This document shows, in pieces, positions 1 to 5,905 of a stretch of 16,899 bases of DNA (position 1 is its first letter; every line of letters starts with the position of its first letter). A program made the position numbers and the translations under genes. The stretch spans positions 1 through 16,899 of the forward strand of contig DAOUBD010000061.1 of the NCBI GenBank assembly GCA_034432935.1, read 5' to 3'. Origin of the DNA: DAOUAG01 sp034432935 (lineage in GTDB: Bacteria; Chloroflexota; Dehalococcoidia; SM23-28-2; RBG-16-64-32). The notes under the pieces are model-generated. The model did no database searches and was not told the DNA's origin. It saw only the letters and a list, made by a program, of their open reading frames with translations.

Positions 1-69
1 ACGGCGAAAGCGTTCCATATCGGCCGGCAGCAGATCGCGCATGCCACGGCAGCGCATCGAATCCGTCAT
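1..69 (-). CDS. hisS: Histidyl-tRNA synthetase or HisZ-like, N-terminal fragment
   Basis: Only the first 23 codons lie in the window; the gene continues past the left edge. The peptide contains GMRDLLPADMERFR, matching the G-[TM]-RD-[IL]-LP motif at the start of class II histidyl-tRNA synthetases, which charge tRNA-His in the cytoplasm. HisZ, the regulatory subunit of ATP phosphoribosyltransferase, shares this fold and a similar N-terminus and cannot be excluded from so short a piece. The ATG at 69 is preceded by a good Shine-Dalgarno sequence (GGAGGAG, 79-85, 9 nt spacing) and a plausible promoter, which fixes the start. It is divergent from nfeD. Confidence 0.75.
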   Translation of the reverse strand, partial: MTDSMRCRGMRDLLPADMERFRR

Positions 70-97
70 TAGAAGCATCTCCTCCGGGACAGTCGCC

Positions 98-127
98 ATT
101 CTAGCATCAGGCTGAAGGCGTGTTCAA
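98..127 (-). promoter_or_regulatory. Promoter for the hisS-like gene
   Basis: On the minus strand a -35 box TTGAAC (122-127) is followed after 18 nt by a -10 box TAGAAT (98-103). Transcription would start near 91, giving a leader of about 20 nt that contains the GGAGGAG ribosome site. Both hexamers are close to the housekeeping sigma consensus, but this is a pattern call only. Confidence 0.55.
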
Positions 128-152
128 ACGAGTTTCGGGGACGGTCAAAGGG

Positions 153-158
153 TATAAT
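153..158 (+). promoter_or_regulatory. -10 box upstream of nfeD
   Basis: A perfect TATAAT lies 31 nt before the nfeD ATG. No convincing -35 box is present 16-18 nt upstream. The start would fall near 165, giving a leader of about 25 nt without a clear Shine-Dalgarno sequence. Confidence 0.4.
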
Positions 159-189
159 CCGTGATGGAAGCAGTACACCTGGCGACATT

Positions 190-1524
190 ATGAACAAAGC
201 ACTAGCGACATCGCCGGGCCGCGGACGGAAGGGCCGCATAGGACTTTGGGTTGCGGCGATAGTGGCGGGCGGCTTCCTTGCCTGCGCGGGTGGCCCCGGA
301 GCGCCGCCAGGAGCTGTGCATGTCCTGACTGCCAAAGGGACGGTTAACCCCATCATGCAGCGGTACATCGATCGCGGGATCGGCGCTGCGGAAGACGAAA
401 AGGCGGCTGCCGTGGTCATCCGCCTCAACACCCCTGGCGGGCTGTCGTCATCGATGGACGAGATCGACCGCCGCATCCTGAACGCTAAGGTGCCTGTGGT
501 GACGTACGTCTGGCCATCGGGCGGGCAGGCCGCCTCCGCCGGTACCTTTATCACTTACGCTAGCCACGTCGCGGCGATGACGCCCGGCACCGTCATCGGC
601 TCTGCCACCCCGGTGGACGCTGGCGGCGGCGATATCCAAGGCGACCTGCGGAACAAGGTGATCGAGAATGCTGTGGCCAAGATCAAGGGCTTCGCCAACC
701 GCTACGGCAGAAACGCTGACTGGGCGGAACGGGCGGTGCGGGACGGGATCTCAGCCACGGCAGAGGACGCCTTCAGCCAGGGGGTGGTGGACGTCGTCGC
801 CCCCGACTTGACGACGCTCCTCGCATCCATCGATGGCCGCCAGGTCACCCTGGAAGGCGGCGCCCGGACGGTGTTGGCCACCGCCGGCGCGCCGGTGGTC
901 TACAACGACCGCAACTTCGTCGAGGAGTTCCTCGACATCATCGCCGACCCCAACATAGCGTTCTTGCTCCTCTCCTTGGGATCATTGGCCCTGTTCATCG
1001 AGATCGTGAATCCAGGGCAGATATTCCCTGGCGTCTTTGGCGTCATCTCCCTCCTCTTGGGGTTCTTCGCCCTCAGTGTCCTCCCCTTCAACTGGGCCGG
1101 GGTGGCCCTCATCTTCTTTGCTTTCATCCTTTTTGGTCTGGAGCTGTTCGTGACCAGCCACGGGATATTAGGGATTGGGGGCGCCGTCGCTCTGGTATTG
1201 GGCGGCTTGATCCTGACTAGCGGGAACCCGCCGGACTTCCAGGTCTCCAAGTGGCTGGTCTTCACGCTGGGAGCCGTCCTGGCGGTCTGGGTGATCTTCG
1301 TCATGGTGAACATCCTCCGGATCCGGCGCATGCCCGCCAAGATGGGGATGCAGACCCTCTTGGGGCGAACGGCGGTAGCGCGCTCGCCCTTGGACCCGGC
1401 AGGCTTCGTCTTCATCGACGGGGAATATTGGAGGGCGGAGTCCGTGGACGGCAGTATCCAGCCCGGGGAGAAAGTTGTGGTCACGGAGGTAGCTGGCTTG
1501 AAGCTCAAAGTGCGCAGGCAGTAA
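190..1524 (+). CDS. nfeD: NfeD-family membrane serine protease (ClpP class)
   Basis: A 444-residue full-length NfeD1b-type protein. It has an N-terminal hydrophobic signal or anchor (about 17-33), a ClpP-like protease domain (about 43-235), a cluster of membrane helices (about 258-375) and a C-terminal OB-fold NfeD domain (about 380-444). By comparison with the archaeal 1510-N protease, which uses a Ser/Lys dyad, the likely nucleophile is Ser116 in GGQAASAGT and the likely general base is Lys156, 40 residues later. Cys32 in GFLAC resembles a lipobox, but the -3 residue is Phe, so lipidation is doubtful. It is followed after 16 nt by a slipin gene; NfeD-slipin pairs are a known partnership in which the protease is thought to cut the slipin C-terminus and act in membrane quality control. 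Confidence 0.9.
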   Translation: MNKALATSPGRGRKGRIGLWVAAIVAGGFLACAGGPGAPPGAVHVLTAKGTVNPIMQRYIDRGIGAAEDEKAAAVVIRLNTPGGLSSSMDEIDRRILNAKVPVVTYVWPSGGQAASAGTFITYASHVAAMTPGTVIGSATPVDAGGGDIQGDLRNKVIENAVAKIKGFANRYGRNADWAERAVRDGISATAEDAFSQGVVDVVAPDLTTLLASIDGRQVTLEGGARTVLATAGAPVVYNDRNFVEEFLDIIADPNIAFLLLSLGSLALFIEIVNPGQIFPGVFGVISLLLGFFALSVLPFNWAGVALIFFAFILFGLELFVTSHGILGIGGAVALVLGGLILTSGNPPDFQVSKWLVFTLGAVLAVWVIFVMVNILRIRRMPAKMGMQTLLGRTAVARSPLDPAGFVFIDGEYWRAESVDGSIQPGEKVVVTEVAGLKLKVRRQ

Positions 1525-1525
1525 A

Positions 1526-1533
1526 GGAAGGAG
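1526..1533 (+). promoter_or_regulatory. Shine-Dalgarno site of the slipin gene
   Basis: GGAAGGAG ends 7 nt before the ATG at 1541, directly after the nfeD stop. It fixes the slipin start and indicates independent translation initiation within the nfeD-slipin transcript. Confidence 0.75.
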
Positions 1534-1540
1534 ATTCGCT

Positions 1541-2410
1541 ATGGGCACATCACCAACGCAGCCCCAGGAAGGGCCCGGCTTCAACTTTCTGGCGCGGATC
1601 CTCACGGTCATCGGCTACATTCTGGCGGTGCCCCTGTTCCCGTTAGCGGTGAAGATCGTGCAGGAGTACGAGCGGGGGGTTATCTTCCGCCTAGGACGCC
1701 TGGTGGGGGCCCGGGGCCCGGGGCTCTTCTTCATCCTGCCGCTGGTGGAGCGGATGGTGAAGGTGGATCTGCGGGTTGTAACGATGGACGTGCCCCGCCA
1801 GGACGTCATCACCCGGGACAACGTAACCGTAAAGGTGGATGCCGTCGTTTACTTCCGGGTCTTCAACCCTGAAGATGCCGTCGTGAAGGTCATGGACTAT
1901 ATCCGGGCGACGTCCTTGGTGGCCCAGACAACCTTGCGCAGCGTGCTGGGCCAGTCAGATCTGGACGAGCTCCTGAGCAAACGCGACGAGTTGAACCTTC
2001 GCCTCCAGCAGATCATCGACGAGGCGACGGAGCCGTGGGGAGTGAAGGTCACCATCGTCGAGGTGCGAGATGTCGGGCTGCCGGCGGAGATGATCAGGGC
2101 CATGGCACGGCAGGCCGAGGCGGAGCGGGAGCGCCGGGCCAAGGTCATCCACGCCGAGGGTGAATACCAGGCGGCGGAACGCCTGGCGGAGGCTGGCGCC
2201 GTCATGGCGGCGCAGCCAGCTACCCTGCAACTGCGCTATCTCCAGACCCTCACGGAGATATCATCGGAACGGAACAGCACGGTCATCTTCCCGATCCCGA
2301 TCGACCTCATCAATATCTTCATGGGCCGGGGAGCCGCGGCGCCCGCTGCCGGTGCTCCTGGCCCGGCGGCCCGGCGCCCGATTGAAGAGGAGAAGCCAGG
2401 CGGCGGCTAG
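1541..2410 (+). CDS. Slipin / stomatin-like SPFH-domain membrane protein
   Basis: 289 residues: a short polar N-terminus, one membrane segment (about 17-38), and an SPFH (band 7) domain (about 40-200) beginning with EYERGVIFRLGRL, diagnostic of slipins. A helical region rich in Glu, Arg and Ala follows, then a conserved hydrophobic patch (TVIFPIPIDLINIF) and a flexible Ala/Pro/Gly tail. Slipins oligomerise on the inner face of the membrane and organise membrane microdomains; those next to nfeD are its probable substrate or partner. The IFPIPID-type hydrophobic stretch resembles the C-terminal site cut by the archaeal NfeD homologue. The stop is 3 bp from the stop of the convergent birA gene, with no obvious terminator between them. 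Confidence 0.9.
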   Translation: MGTSPTQPQEGPGFNFLARILTVIGYILAVPLFPLAVKIVQEYERGVIFRLGRLVGARGPGLFFILPLVERMVKVDLRVVTMDVPRQDVITRDNVTVKVDAVVYFRVFNPEDAVVKVMDYIRATSLVAQTTLRSVLGQSDLDELLSKRDELNLRLQQIIDEATEPWGVKVTIVEVRDVGLPAEMIRAMARQAEAERERRAKVIHAEGEYQAAERLAEAGAVMAAQPATLQLRYLQTLTEISSERNSTVIFPIPIDLINIFMGRGAAAPAAGAPGPAARRPIEEEKPGGG

Positions 2411-2413
2411 GGG

Positions 2414-3187
2414 CTACGGGCTGCGCAGAGTAACCTCTCCGGCCTCTACGCTGAGACGGGAGCCATCTGGACACCGGAGGACCAGATTGCCGTCGTCGTC
2501 AACGTCCTCCGCCAGTCCCTCATAAACGTGGTCGCGAAAGGTTACGCGGACCTGGCGGCCCAGGGTCTCCAGACGGCTGCGCCAGGCTGAGTGCACCGCC
2601 CTGCCGTGGGCGGCGTCTTCGTACGCGGCCTCGAACTGCCGCAGGAGCGAGATGAGGAGCCGCTCCCGGCTCACTTCGCGTCCTAGCTCCTGCTTGACGC
2701 TGGTGGCGATGGCCCCGATCTCTGAATCAGGATCGATGTCGAAGTTGACATTCAGGCCGATGCCCACCAAGGCGTATTTGACCAGCGGCCCGGCGATCTC
2801 GCTCTCGATAAGTATGCCCGCCAACTTGCGGCCATTGACCAAGACGTCGTTGGGCCACTTGATGCGCGGCTCCAGCCCCAACTCTTCCACCGCCAAAGCG
2901 GTGGCCAAGGGGGAGACGATGCTGAGGGAGCGAAGGCGGCGGACGGCAGGCCGCATGATGATGGTGAGGTACAGGTTCGCATGAGGGGGCGAGACCCAGG
3001 CGCGGCCGAAGCGGCCCCGTCCTGCCGACTGCTGCTCAGCGATGACGACGGTGCCGGCCGGCGCTCCGGCCTCTGCCTCGGCCCGTGCCGCGTCCTGGGT
3101 CGAGCCGGTGCCCGTGAGATAGACGAGGCGCCGCCCCGCCCAAGCCGTGGTCAGGGCCCGCCCCACAGAATCCAAATCGAGCCACAT
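2414..3187 (-). CDS. birA: Biotin-[acetyl-CoA-carboxylase] ligase, monofunctional
   Basis: A cytoplasmic enzyme that makes biotinyl-AMP and transfers biotin to a lysine on biotin carboxyl carrier proteins. Taking the ATG at 3187 gives 257 residues. The biotin/adenylate-binding motif GRGR is at 56-59, KWPND (with the catalytic lysine) at 110-114, followed by GIGLNVN. The C-terminal SH3-like domain ends in DDDGNLVLRCPDG and the tail. The N-terminal winged-helix domain of bifunctional BirA is absent, so this protein should not act as a biotin repressor. A longer reading from a GTG at 3256 would pass through the hairpin at 3215-3247 and adds residues unlike the family. No good Shine-Dalgarno sequence is seen at 3187. 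It lies downstream of murE, separated by a 310-bp structured gap. Confidence 0.9.
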   Translation of the reverse strand: MWLDLDSVGRALTTAWAGRRLVYLTGTGSTQDAARAEAEAGAPAGTVVIAEQQSAGRGRFGRAWVSPPHANLYLTIIMRPAVRRLRSLSIVSPLATALAVEELGLEPRIKWPNDVLVNGRKLAGILIESEIAGPLVKYALVGIGLNVNFDIDPDSEIGAIATSVKQELGREVSRERLLISLLRQFEAAYEDAAHGRAVHSAWRSRLETLGRQVRVTFRDHVYEGLAEDVDDDGNLVLRCPDGSRLSVEAGEVTLRSP

Positions 3188-3207
3188 GCCAGCGCAAGGA
3201 TAACGGA

Positions 3208-3247
3208 AGACAAAGCAGGAGGCCAGCCCAGTAAGCTGGCCTCCTGC
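3208..3247 (-). terminator. Terminator-like hairpin just upstream of birA
   Basis: The arms GCAGGAGGCCAGC (3235-3247 in minus sense) and GCTGGCCTCCTGC (3215-3227) form a perfect 13-bp stem with a 7-nt loop. In the minus direction it is followed by TTTGTCTT, a moderate U-tract. Its place between the leader and the birA start fits an attenuator. The plus direction has no U-tract. Confidence 0.55.
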
Positions 3248-3282
3248 GCGTGGCACGTAGGCCTGTCCTACGCACCATTCCG

Positions 3283-3354
3283 CTATTGCACCAGCATCCG
3301 CCCCTGCGGATGGAGGTGTGAACGGACAGGCCTATGGCCAGATGTATCGCCCAT
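3283..3354 (-). CDS. Possible 23-residue leader peptide upstream of birA
   Basis: An ATG at 3354 opens a 23-codon ORF ending in TAG (3283-3285). The peptide starts MGDTSGHRPVR and contains three His and four Arg, with no run of one residue that would mark a classical amino-acid attenuator. It is supported mainly by the GAAAGGAGGTGAT immediately upstream (3359-3371), a 13-nt perfect match to the consensus anti-Shine-Dalgarno. The site can be hidden by pairing with CACCTCC inside the ORF itself. The ORF may instead be a chance reading of a structured RNA. Confidence 0.4.
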   Translation of the reverse strand: MGDTSGHRPVRSHLHPQGRMLVQ

Positions 3355-3358
3355 TCAC

Positions 3359-3371
3359 ATCACCTCCTTTC
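3359..3371 (-). promoter_or_regulatory. Full-length Shine-Dalgarno, possibly sequestered
   Basis: GAAAGGAGGTGAT on the minus strand is complementary to the consensus 16S rRNA 3' end over 13 nt, far stronger than any other ribosome site in the window. It is placed correctly for the ATG at 3354. GGAGGTG can pair with CACCTCC at 3312-3318. Confidence 0.55.
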
Positions 3372-3497
3372 CTGCCCAGCATGTTAACAGATAGGGATGC
3401 AGCCGCACAAGGGCATGGCGGCCGGGACGGCGGCATCGGCCGGCGGCAGCCCTTCGGCAATGCGAGGGCCGGACCTAACCGCGGGCGCAATGGAACG

Positions 3498-5018
3498 TCA
3501 GGCCGGGCTCCAGGACCGGCGCAATATGTGGCGCGCTAACGCCCGGTCGTCACACTCGTAGGAACCGGTGCTCAGATGCACCTCTCTTTCGTGGCCCTTA
3601 CCGGCAAGCAGCACGACATCCCCGGCCCGCGCGATGTCCAGCGCCAGGGCGATGGCCTGCCTGCGGTCGGGAACGATGGCGAAATCCCGACCCTCGCTCC
3701 GGCCCGCCGAACGCAGGCCAGCGGCGATCTCGGCGATGATGGCATCCCGGTCCTCGGTGTAGGGGTTGTCGTCGGTGACCACCGTGAAGTCCGCCATTTC
3801 GCCGGCGACGCGGCCCATGGCGGCCCGCCGCGCCTTGTCCCGCTCGCCGATGCAACCGAAGAGGACGATGAGGCGTCCATCGCCCATCTGACGCAAGAGG
3901 GAGAGGACCCGCCGCAGCGAATCGGGGGCGTGGGCAAAGTCCACTACGACAGTGAATGGCTGCCCCTCGTCGATGAGCTCCAGGCGGCCAGGAGCGCCCG
4001 GCCACGAGCCCAAGGCGTCGCATATTTCGCCGAGCCTCAGGCCAGCCGCGAGCCCGACGGCGGCGGCAGCGAGGGCGTTGTAGACGTTGAAGATGCCGGG
4101 CCTGGGCATAACGGCCGGGGCATCGCCGGCAGGCGTCAGAAGGCGGAAGCGGGAGGACCATCCCTGAGGATCGATATCGGCAGCCCGGATATCGCCCTCC
4201 CTTAGGCCGTATGTGATGACACGGGCCCGCGTCCGGCTGCGGAGATAGTGGCAAGAGGCGTCATCGGCGTTCAGCACCGCGGTCTTAGCGATGCCCTTGG
4301 CGGCGGACTCGTCCAGCATGGCGAAAAGGCGACCCTTGGCCGCCAGATACTCCTCCCTGCTGCCGTGGAAGTCCAGGTGGTCGGCGCCCACGTTGGTGAC
4401 GGCAGCGATATCGTATTCGCATCCGTCGACCCGATGGAGGGCGAGGCCGTGGGAGGTAGCCTCGACGACGGCCCAGCGGCAGCCGGCCGCAGCCATCGCC
4501 GCCAGCATGGCCTGGAGCTCCGGCGCCTCGGGCGTTGTGAAGCGGCCGGTGTCCGGAAGAAGACGTTCGCCGATGAGACACTCCGCAGTGCTGATGAGCC
4601 CAGCGAGCTGGCCGGCATGGCCGAAGAGGTGGGACAAGAGGTACGCCAGGCTGGTCTTGCCATCGGTGCCAGTGACCCCAACGACGTACAGGCGGCGCGC
4701 TGGGTAGCCGTGGAAGGCTGCTGCGGCCTGGGCGAGGGCAACCCTGGTGTCCGGCACGACGACAGCGGGCACGTCCGCGCGGGTCGTCAGGTGGCGCCAC
4801 TTGGCGGCCCGCCCATGCTCTACGACGATGGCCGCCGCCCCGGAGGCCATCGCCTGAAGGATATAGTCGTGGCCATCGGTCTTGAAGCCAGGAATAGCCA
4901 CGAAGAGGGAACCGGGAGTGACACGCCGGGAGTCGTAGACGACATCGGAGATCTCTGGGTCGGTCTGGCCCAGGACAGAGGCTCTGGGCACTCCGGCGAG
5001 GATAGCAGAAAGGCGCAT
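3498..5018 (-). CDS. murE: UDP-N-acetylmuramyl-tripeptide synthetase MurE
   Basis: A cytoplasmic Mur ligase that adds the third amino acid to UDP-MurNAc-L-Ala-D-Glu. At 506 residues it is family length. It has an N-terminal UDP-binding domain (about 1-105; VVYDSRRVTPGSLFVAIPG), a central ATPase domain with the P-loop TGTDGKT at 116-122, and a C-terminal domain with GKGHE at 473-477. At the position that selects the third amino acid the sequence is DDNPY (416-420) rather than the DNPR typical of meso-diaminopimelate enzymes, so lysine, ornithine or another residue may be used. The ATG at 5018 gives the family N-terminus, lacks a spaced Shine-Dalgarno, and follows a -10 box by 7 nt, suggesting a leaderless mRNA. 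It lies downstream of rnpB on the same strand. Confidence 0.95.
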   Translation of the reverse strand: MRLSAILAGVPRASVLGQTDPEISDVVYDSRRVTPGSLFVAIPGFKTDGHDYILQAMASGAAAIVVEHGRAAKWRHLTTRADVPAVVVPDTRVALAQAAAAFHGYPARRLYVVGVTGTDGKTSLAYLLSHLFGHAGQLAGLISTAECLIGERLLPDTGRFTTPEAPELQAMLAAMAAAGCRWAVVEATSHGLALHRVDGCEYDIAAVTNVGADHLDFHGSREEYLAAKGRLFAMLDESAAKGIAKTAVLNADDASCHYLRSRTRARVITYGLREGDIRAADIDPQGWSSRFRLLTPAGDAPAVMPRPGIFNVYNALAAAAVGLAAGLRLGEICDALGSWPGAPGRLELIDEGQPFTVVVDFAHAPDSLRRVLSLLRQMGDGRLIVLFGCIGERDKARRAAMGRVAGEMADFTVVTDDNPYTEDRDAIIAEIAAGLRSAGRSEGRDFAIVPDRRQAIALALDIARAGDVVLLAGKGHEREVHLSTGSYECDDRALARHILRRSWSPA

Positions 5019-5025
5019 CCCCTGC

Positions 5026-5034
5026 AGTGTACCA
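5026..5034 (-). promoter_or_regulatory. Extended -10 promoter for murE
   Basis: The minus strand reads TGG-TACACT: an extended -10 TGn (5032-5034) joined to a -10 hexamer (5026-5031), 7 nt before the murE ATG. Transcription would start at or next to the A of the start codon. The -35 region is poor (GTGATG at 18 nt). Confidence 0.5.
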
Positions 5035-5081
5035 GGCGATGCCGGGGTGCATCACGCTGGCGACGAAAGGGGAAAGCCAGC

Positions 5082-5442
5082 GGTCCAGCAGGCCTGTAGG
5101 CCGAGTTCTGTATCCCGCCTGGGCGGGACGGTGACCATCAATCTAGGGCCCCGATTGCTCGAGACCTCCAGCAGCCAACCCGAGGGATTGGGCCGGGCAC
5201 CCTTAGCACCCTCCTATTTGGCCTTGCTCCGCGCGGGGTTTGGCCGGCCTCCGGTTCACACCGGAGCCGGTGGGCTCTTACCCCACCATTTCACCCTTAT
5301 CCTTCCGGAGAAGGACGGTATGTTTCTGTGCCACTTTCCGTCGGGTCGCCCCGCCTGGGAGTTACCCAGCGCGCTGCCCGGTGGAGCTCGGACCTTCCTC
5401 TCCCCACCTAGAGTGAGGAGCGGTCACCCGGCCTACTGGACC
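5082..5442 (-). ncRNA. rnpB: RNase P RNA (type A)
   Basis: The catalytic RNA that removes 5' leaders from pre-tRNAs. About 361 nt on the minus strand. The ends pair as helix P1: GGTCCAGTAGGCC (5430-5442) with GGCCTGCTGGACC (5082-5094), 13 bp with one G-U. Conserved blocks appear in the right order: GAGGAAGGTCCGAGCTCC (P4 5' strand), CACAGAAACATACCG, GGTAAGAGCCCACCGG, GAGCAAGGCCAAATAGG and ACAGAACTCGGCCTACAGG (P4 3' strand). P4 has a G-C pair where most bacteria have A-U (AGG/CCU instead of AAG/CUU), a compensated change. It has its own extended -10 promoter and lies between rnhA and murE. A 7-bp stem (5055-5061 with 5076-5082) overlaps the 3' end but lacks a following U-tract. Confidence 0.95.
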
Positions 5443-5448
5443 AACACT

Positions 5449-5457
5449 AGTATAGCA
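5449..5457 (-). promoter_or_regulatory. Extended -10 promoter for rnpB
   Basis: The minus strand reads TGC-TATACT: TGn at 5455-5457 and the -10 hexamer at 5449-5454. The predicted start falls at about 5442, the first base of helix P1. No -35 box is recognisable, consistent with an extended -10 promoter. Confidence 0.65.
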
Positions 5458-5485
5458 TTTGGGGGACGGTTCCGGCGGGCCGCCG

Positions 5486-5899
5486 CTACTCTGGGGCGCG
5501 GTCGAGGGCCAGGTTCGCCAACTGATCGGCGCGGCTGTTCTGATCCCGCGGCACGTGGCGGACGGCGAAACTCTCGAAGCGCCGCCGCAGCTCCAGGATT
5601 CGATTGAAGAAGGGCCGGAGCCGCTCGTTGCGCACCCGGTAGCGAAACTCCAGCTGGCGGACGATCAGCTCGGAGTCCATGCTCAGGAGAACGTGGCGCG
5701 CCCCCAGGGCCAAGGCGGCTTCTAGGCCAGCGATGGCAGCCCGATATTCGGCTTCGTTGTTGGTGGCACGTCCGATGCGGCGGGAGACGGCGTGCACCTC
5801 GCGGCCAGAGGGGTCACAAACGGCGGCCCCTATGGCGGCGGGCCCGGGGTTGCCCCGGGAGGCCCCGTCGGCCCAGACGGTCCAGAACTCAGGGTCCAA
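5486..5899 (-). CDS. rnhA: Ribonuclease HI-type nuclease
   Basis: 137 residues covering one RNase H fold with little else. The four acidic residues of the active site are visible: Asp11 in WADGASRGNPGP, Glu51 in ATNNEAEYRAA, Asp75 in LLSMDSELIVRQ and Asp125 in RADQLANLA, with His115 in RHVPRDQNSRAD in the usual flexible loop. Such enzymes cut the RNA strand of RNA-DNA hybrids, clearing R-loops and replication primers. This compact form resembles the RnhA-like group of archaea, Gram-positives and Chloroflexota rather than E. coli RnhA. The start appears to be TTG at 5899, 6 nt after the recombinase-homologue stop, so translation may be coupled. rnpB follows on the same strand. Confidence 0.9.
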   Translation of the reverse strand: MDPEFWTVWADGASRGNPGPAAIGAAVCDPSGREVHAVSRRIGRATNNEAEYRAAIAGLEAALALGARHVLLSMDSELIVRQLEFRYRVRNERLRPFFNRILELRRRFESFAVRHVPRDQNSRADQLANLALDRAPE

Positions 5900-5905
5900 G
5901 GGCGC

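Larger units (their letters stand above)
3188..3497 (-). promoter_or_regulatory. Candidate structured leader / attenuator between murE and birA
   Basis: This 310-bp gap contains no recognised gene. Read on the minus strand it holds, in order: a possible promoter (TTGTGC 3405-3410, 18 nt, TAACAT 3381-3386), a full-length Shine-Dalgarno sequence and short ORF (3283-3371), two interleaved long stems and a small hairpin, and a terminator-like hairpin (3215-3247) 28 nt before the birA ATG. The stems are GGAGGTG+TGAA / TTCA+CACCTCC (3354-3367 with 3312-3322, one 3-nt bulge), TAGGCCTGTCC / GGACAGGCCTA (3324-3334 with 3258-3268, 11 bp perfect), and CATCCGC-AGGG-GCGGATG (3295-3312). I do not recognise a described riboswitch class. 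The part nearest murE (about 3411-3497) is GC-rich and shows nothing clear. Confidence 0.5.

Noticed and set aside
2408..2416. Bidirectional terminator between the slipin gene and birA
   Set aside because: The two stop codons are 3 bp apart, and no hairpin with U-tracts was seen around them.
3188..3256. birA start at GTG 3256, adding 23 residues
   Set aside because: The extra residues run through a perfect 13-bp hairpin and do not resemble the biotin-ligase N-terminus, which fits the ATG at 3187.
3359..3371. Plus-strand ATCACCTCCTTTC as the 3' end of a 16S rRNA gene fragment
   Set aside because: The bases before it (CCCATTCAC) do not match the conserved 16S tail TGGATC, and nothing else of 16S is present. 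It reads better as a minus-strand Shine-Dalgarno.
5055..5082. Rho-independent terminator of rnpB
   Set aside because: The CGCTGGC/GCCAGCG stem has only 7 bp with a 14-nt loop, overlaps P1, and lacks a U-tract on the downstream side. It may only mark processing.
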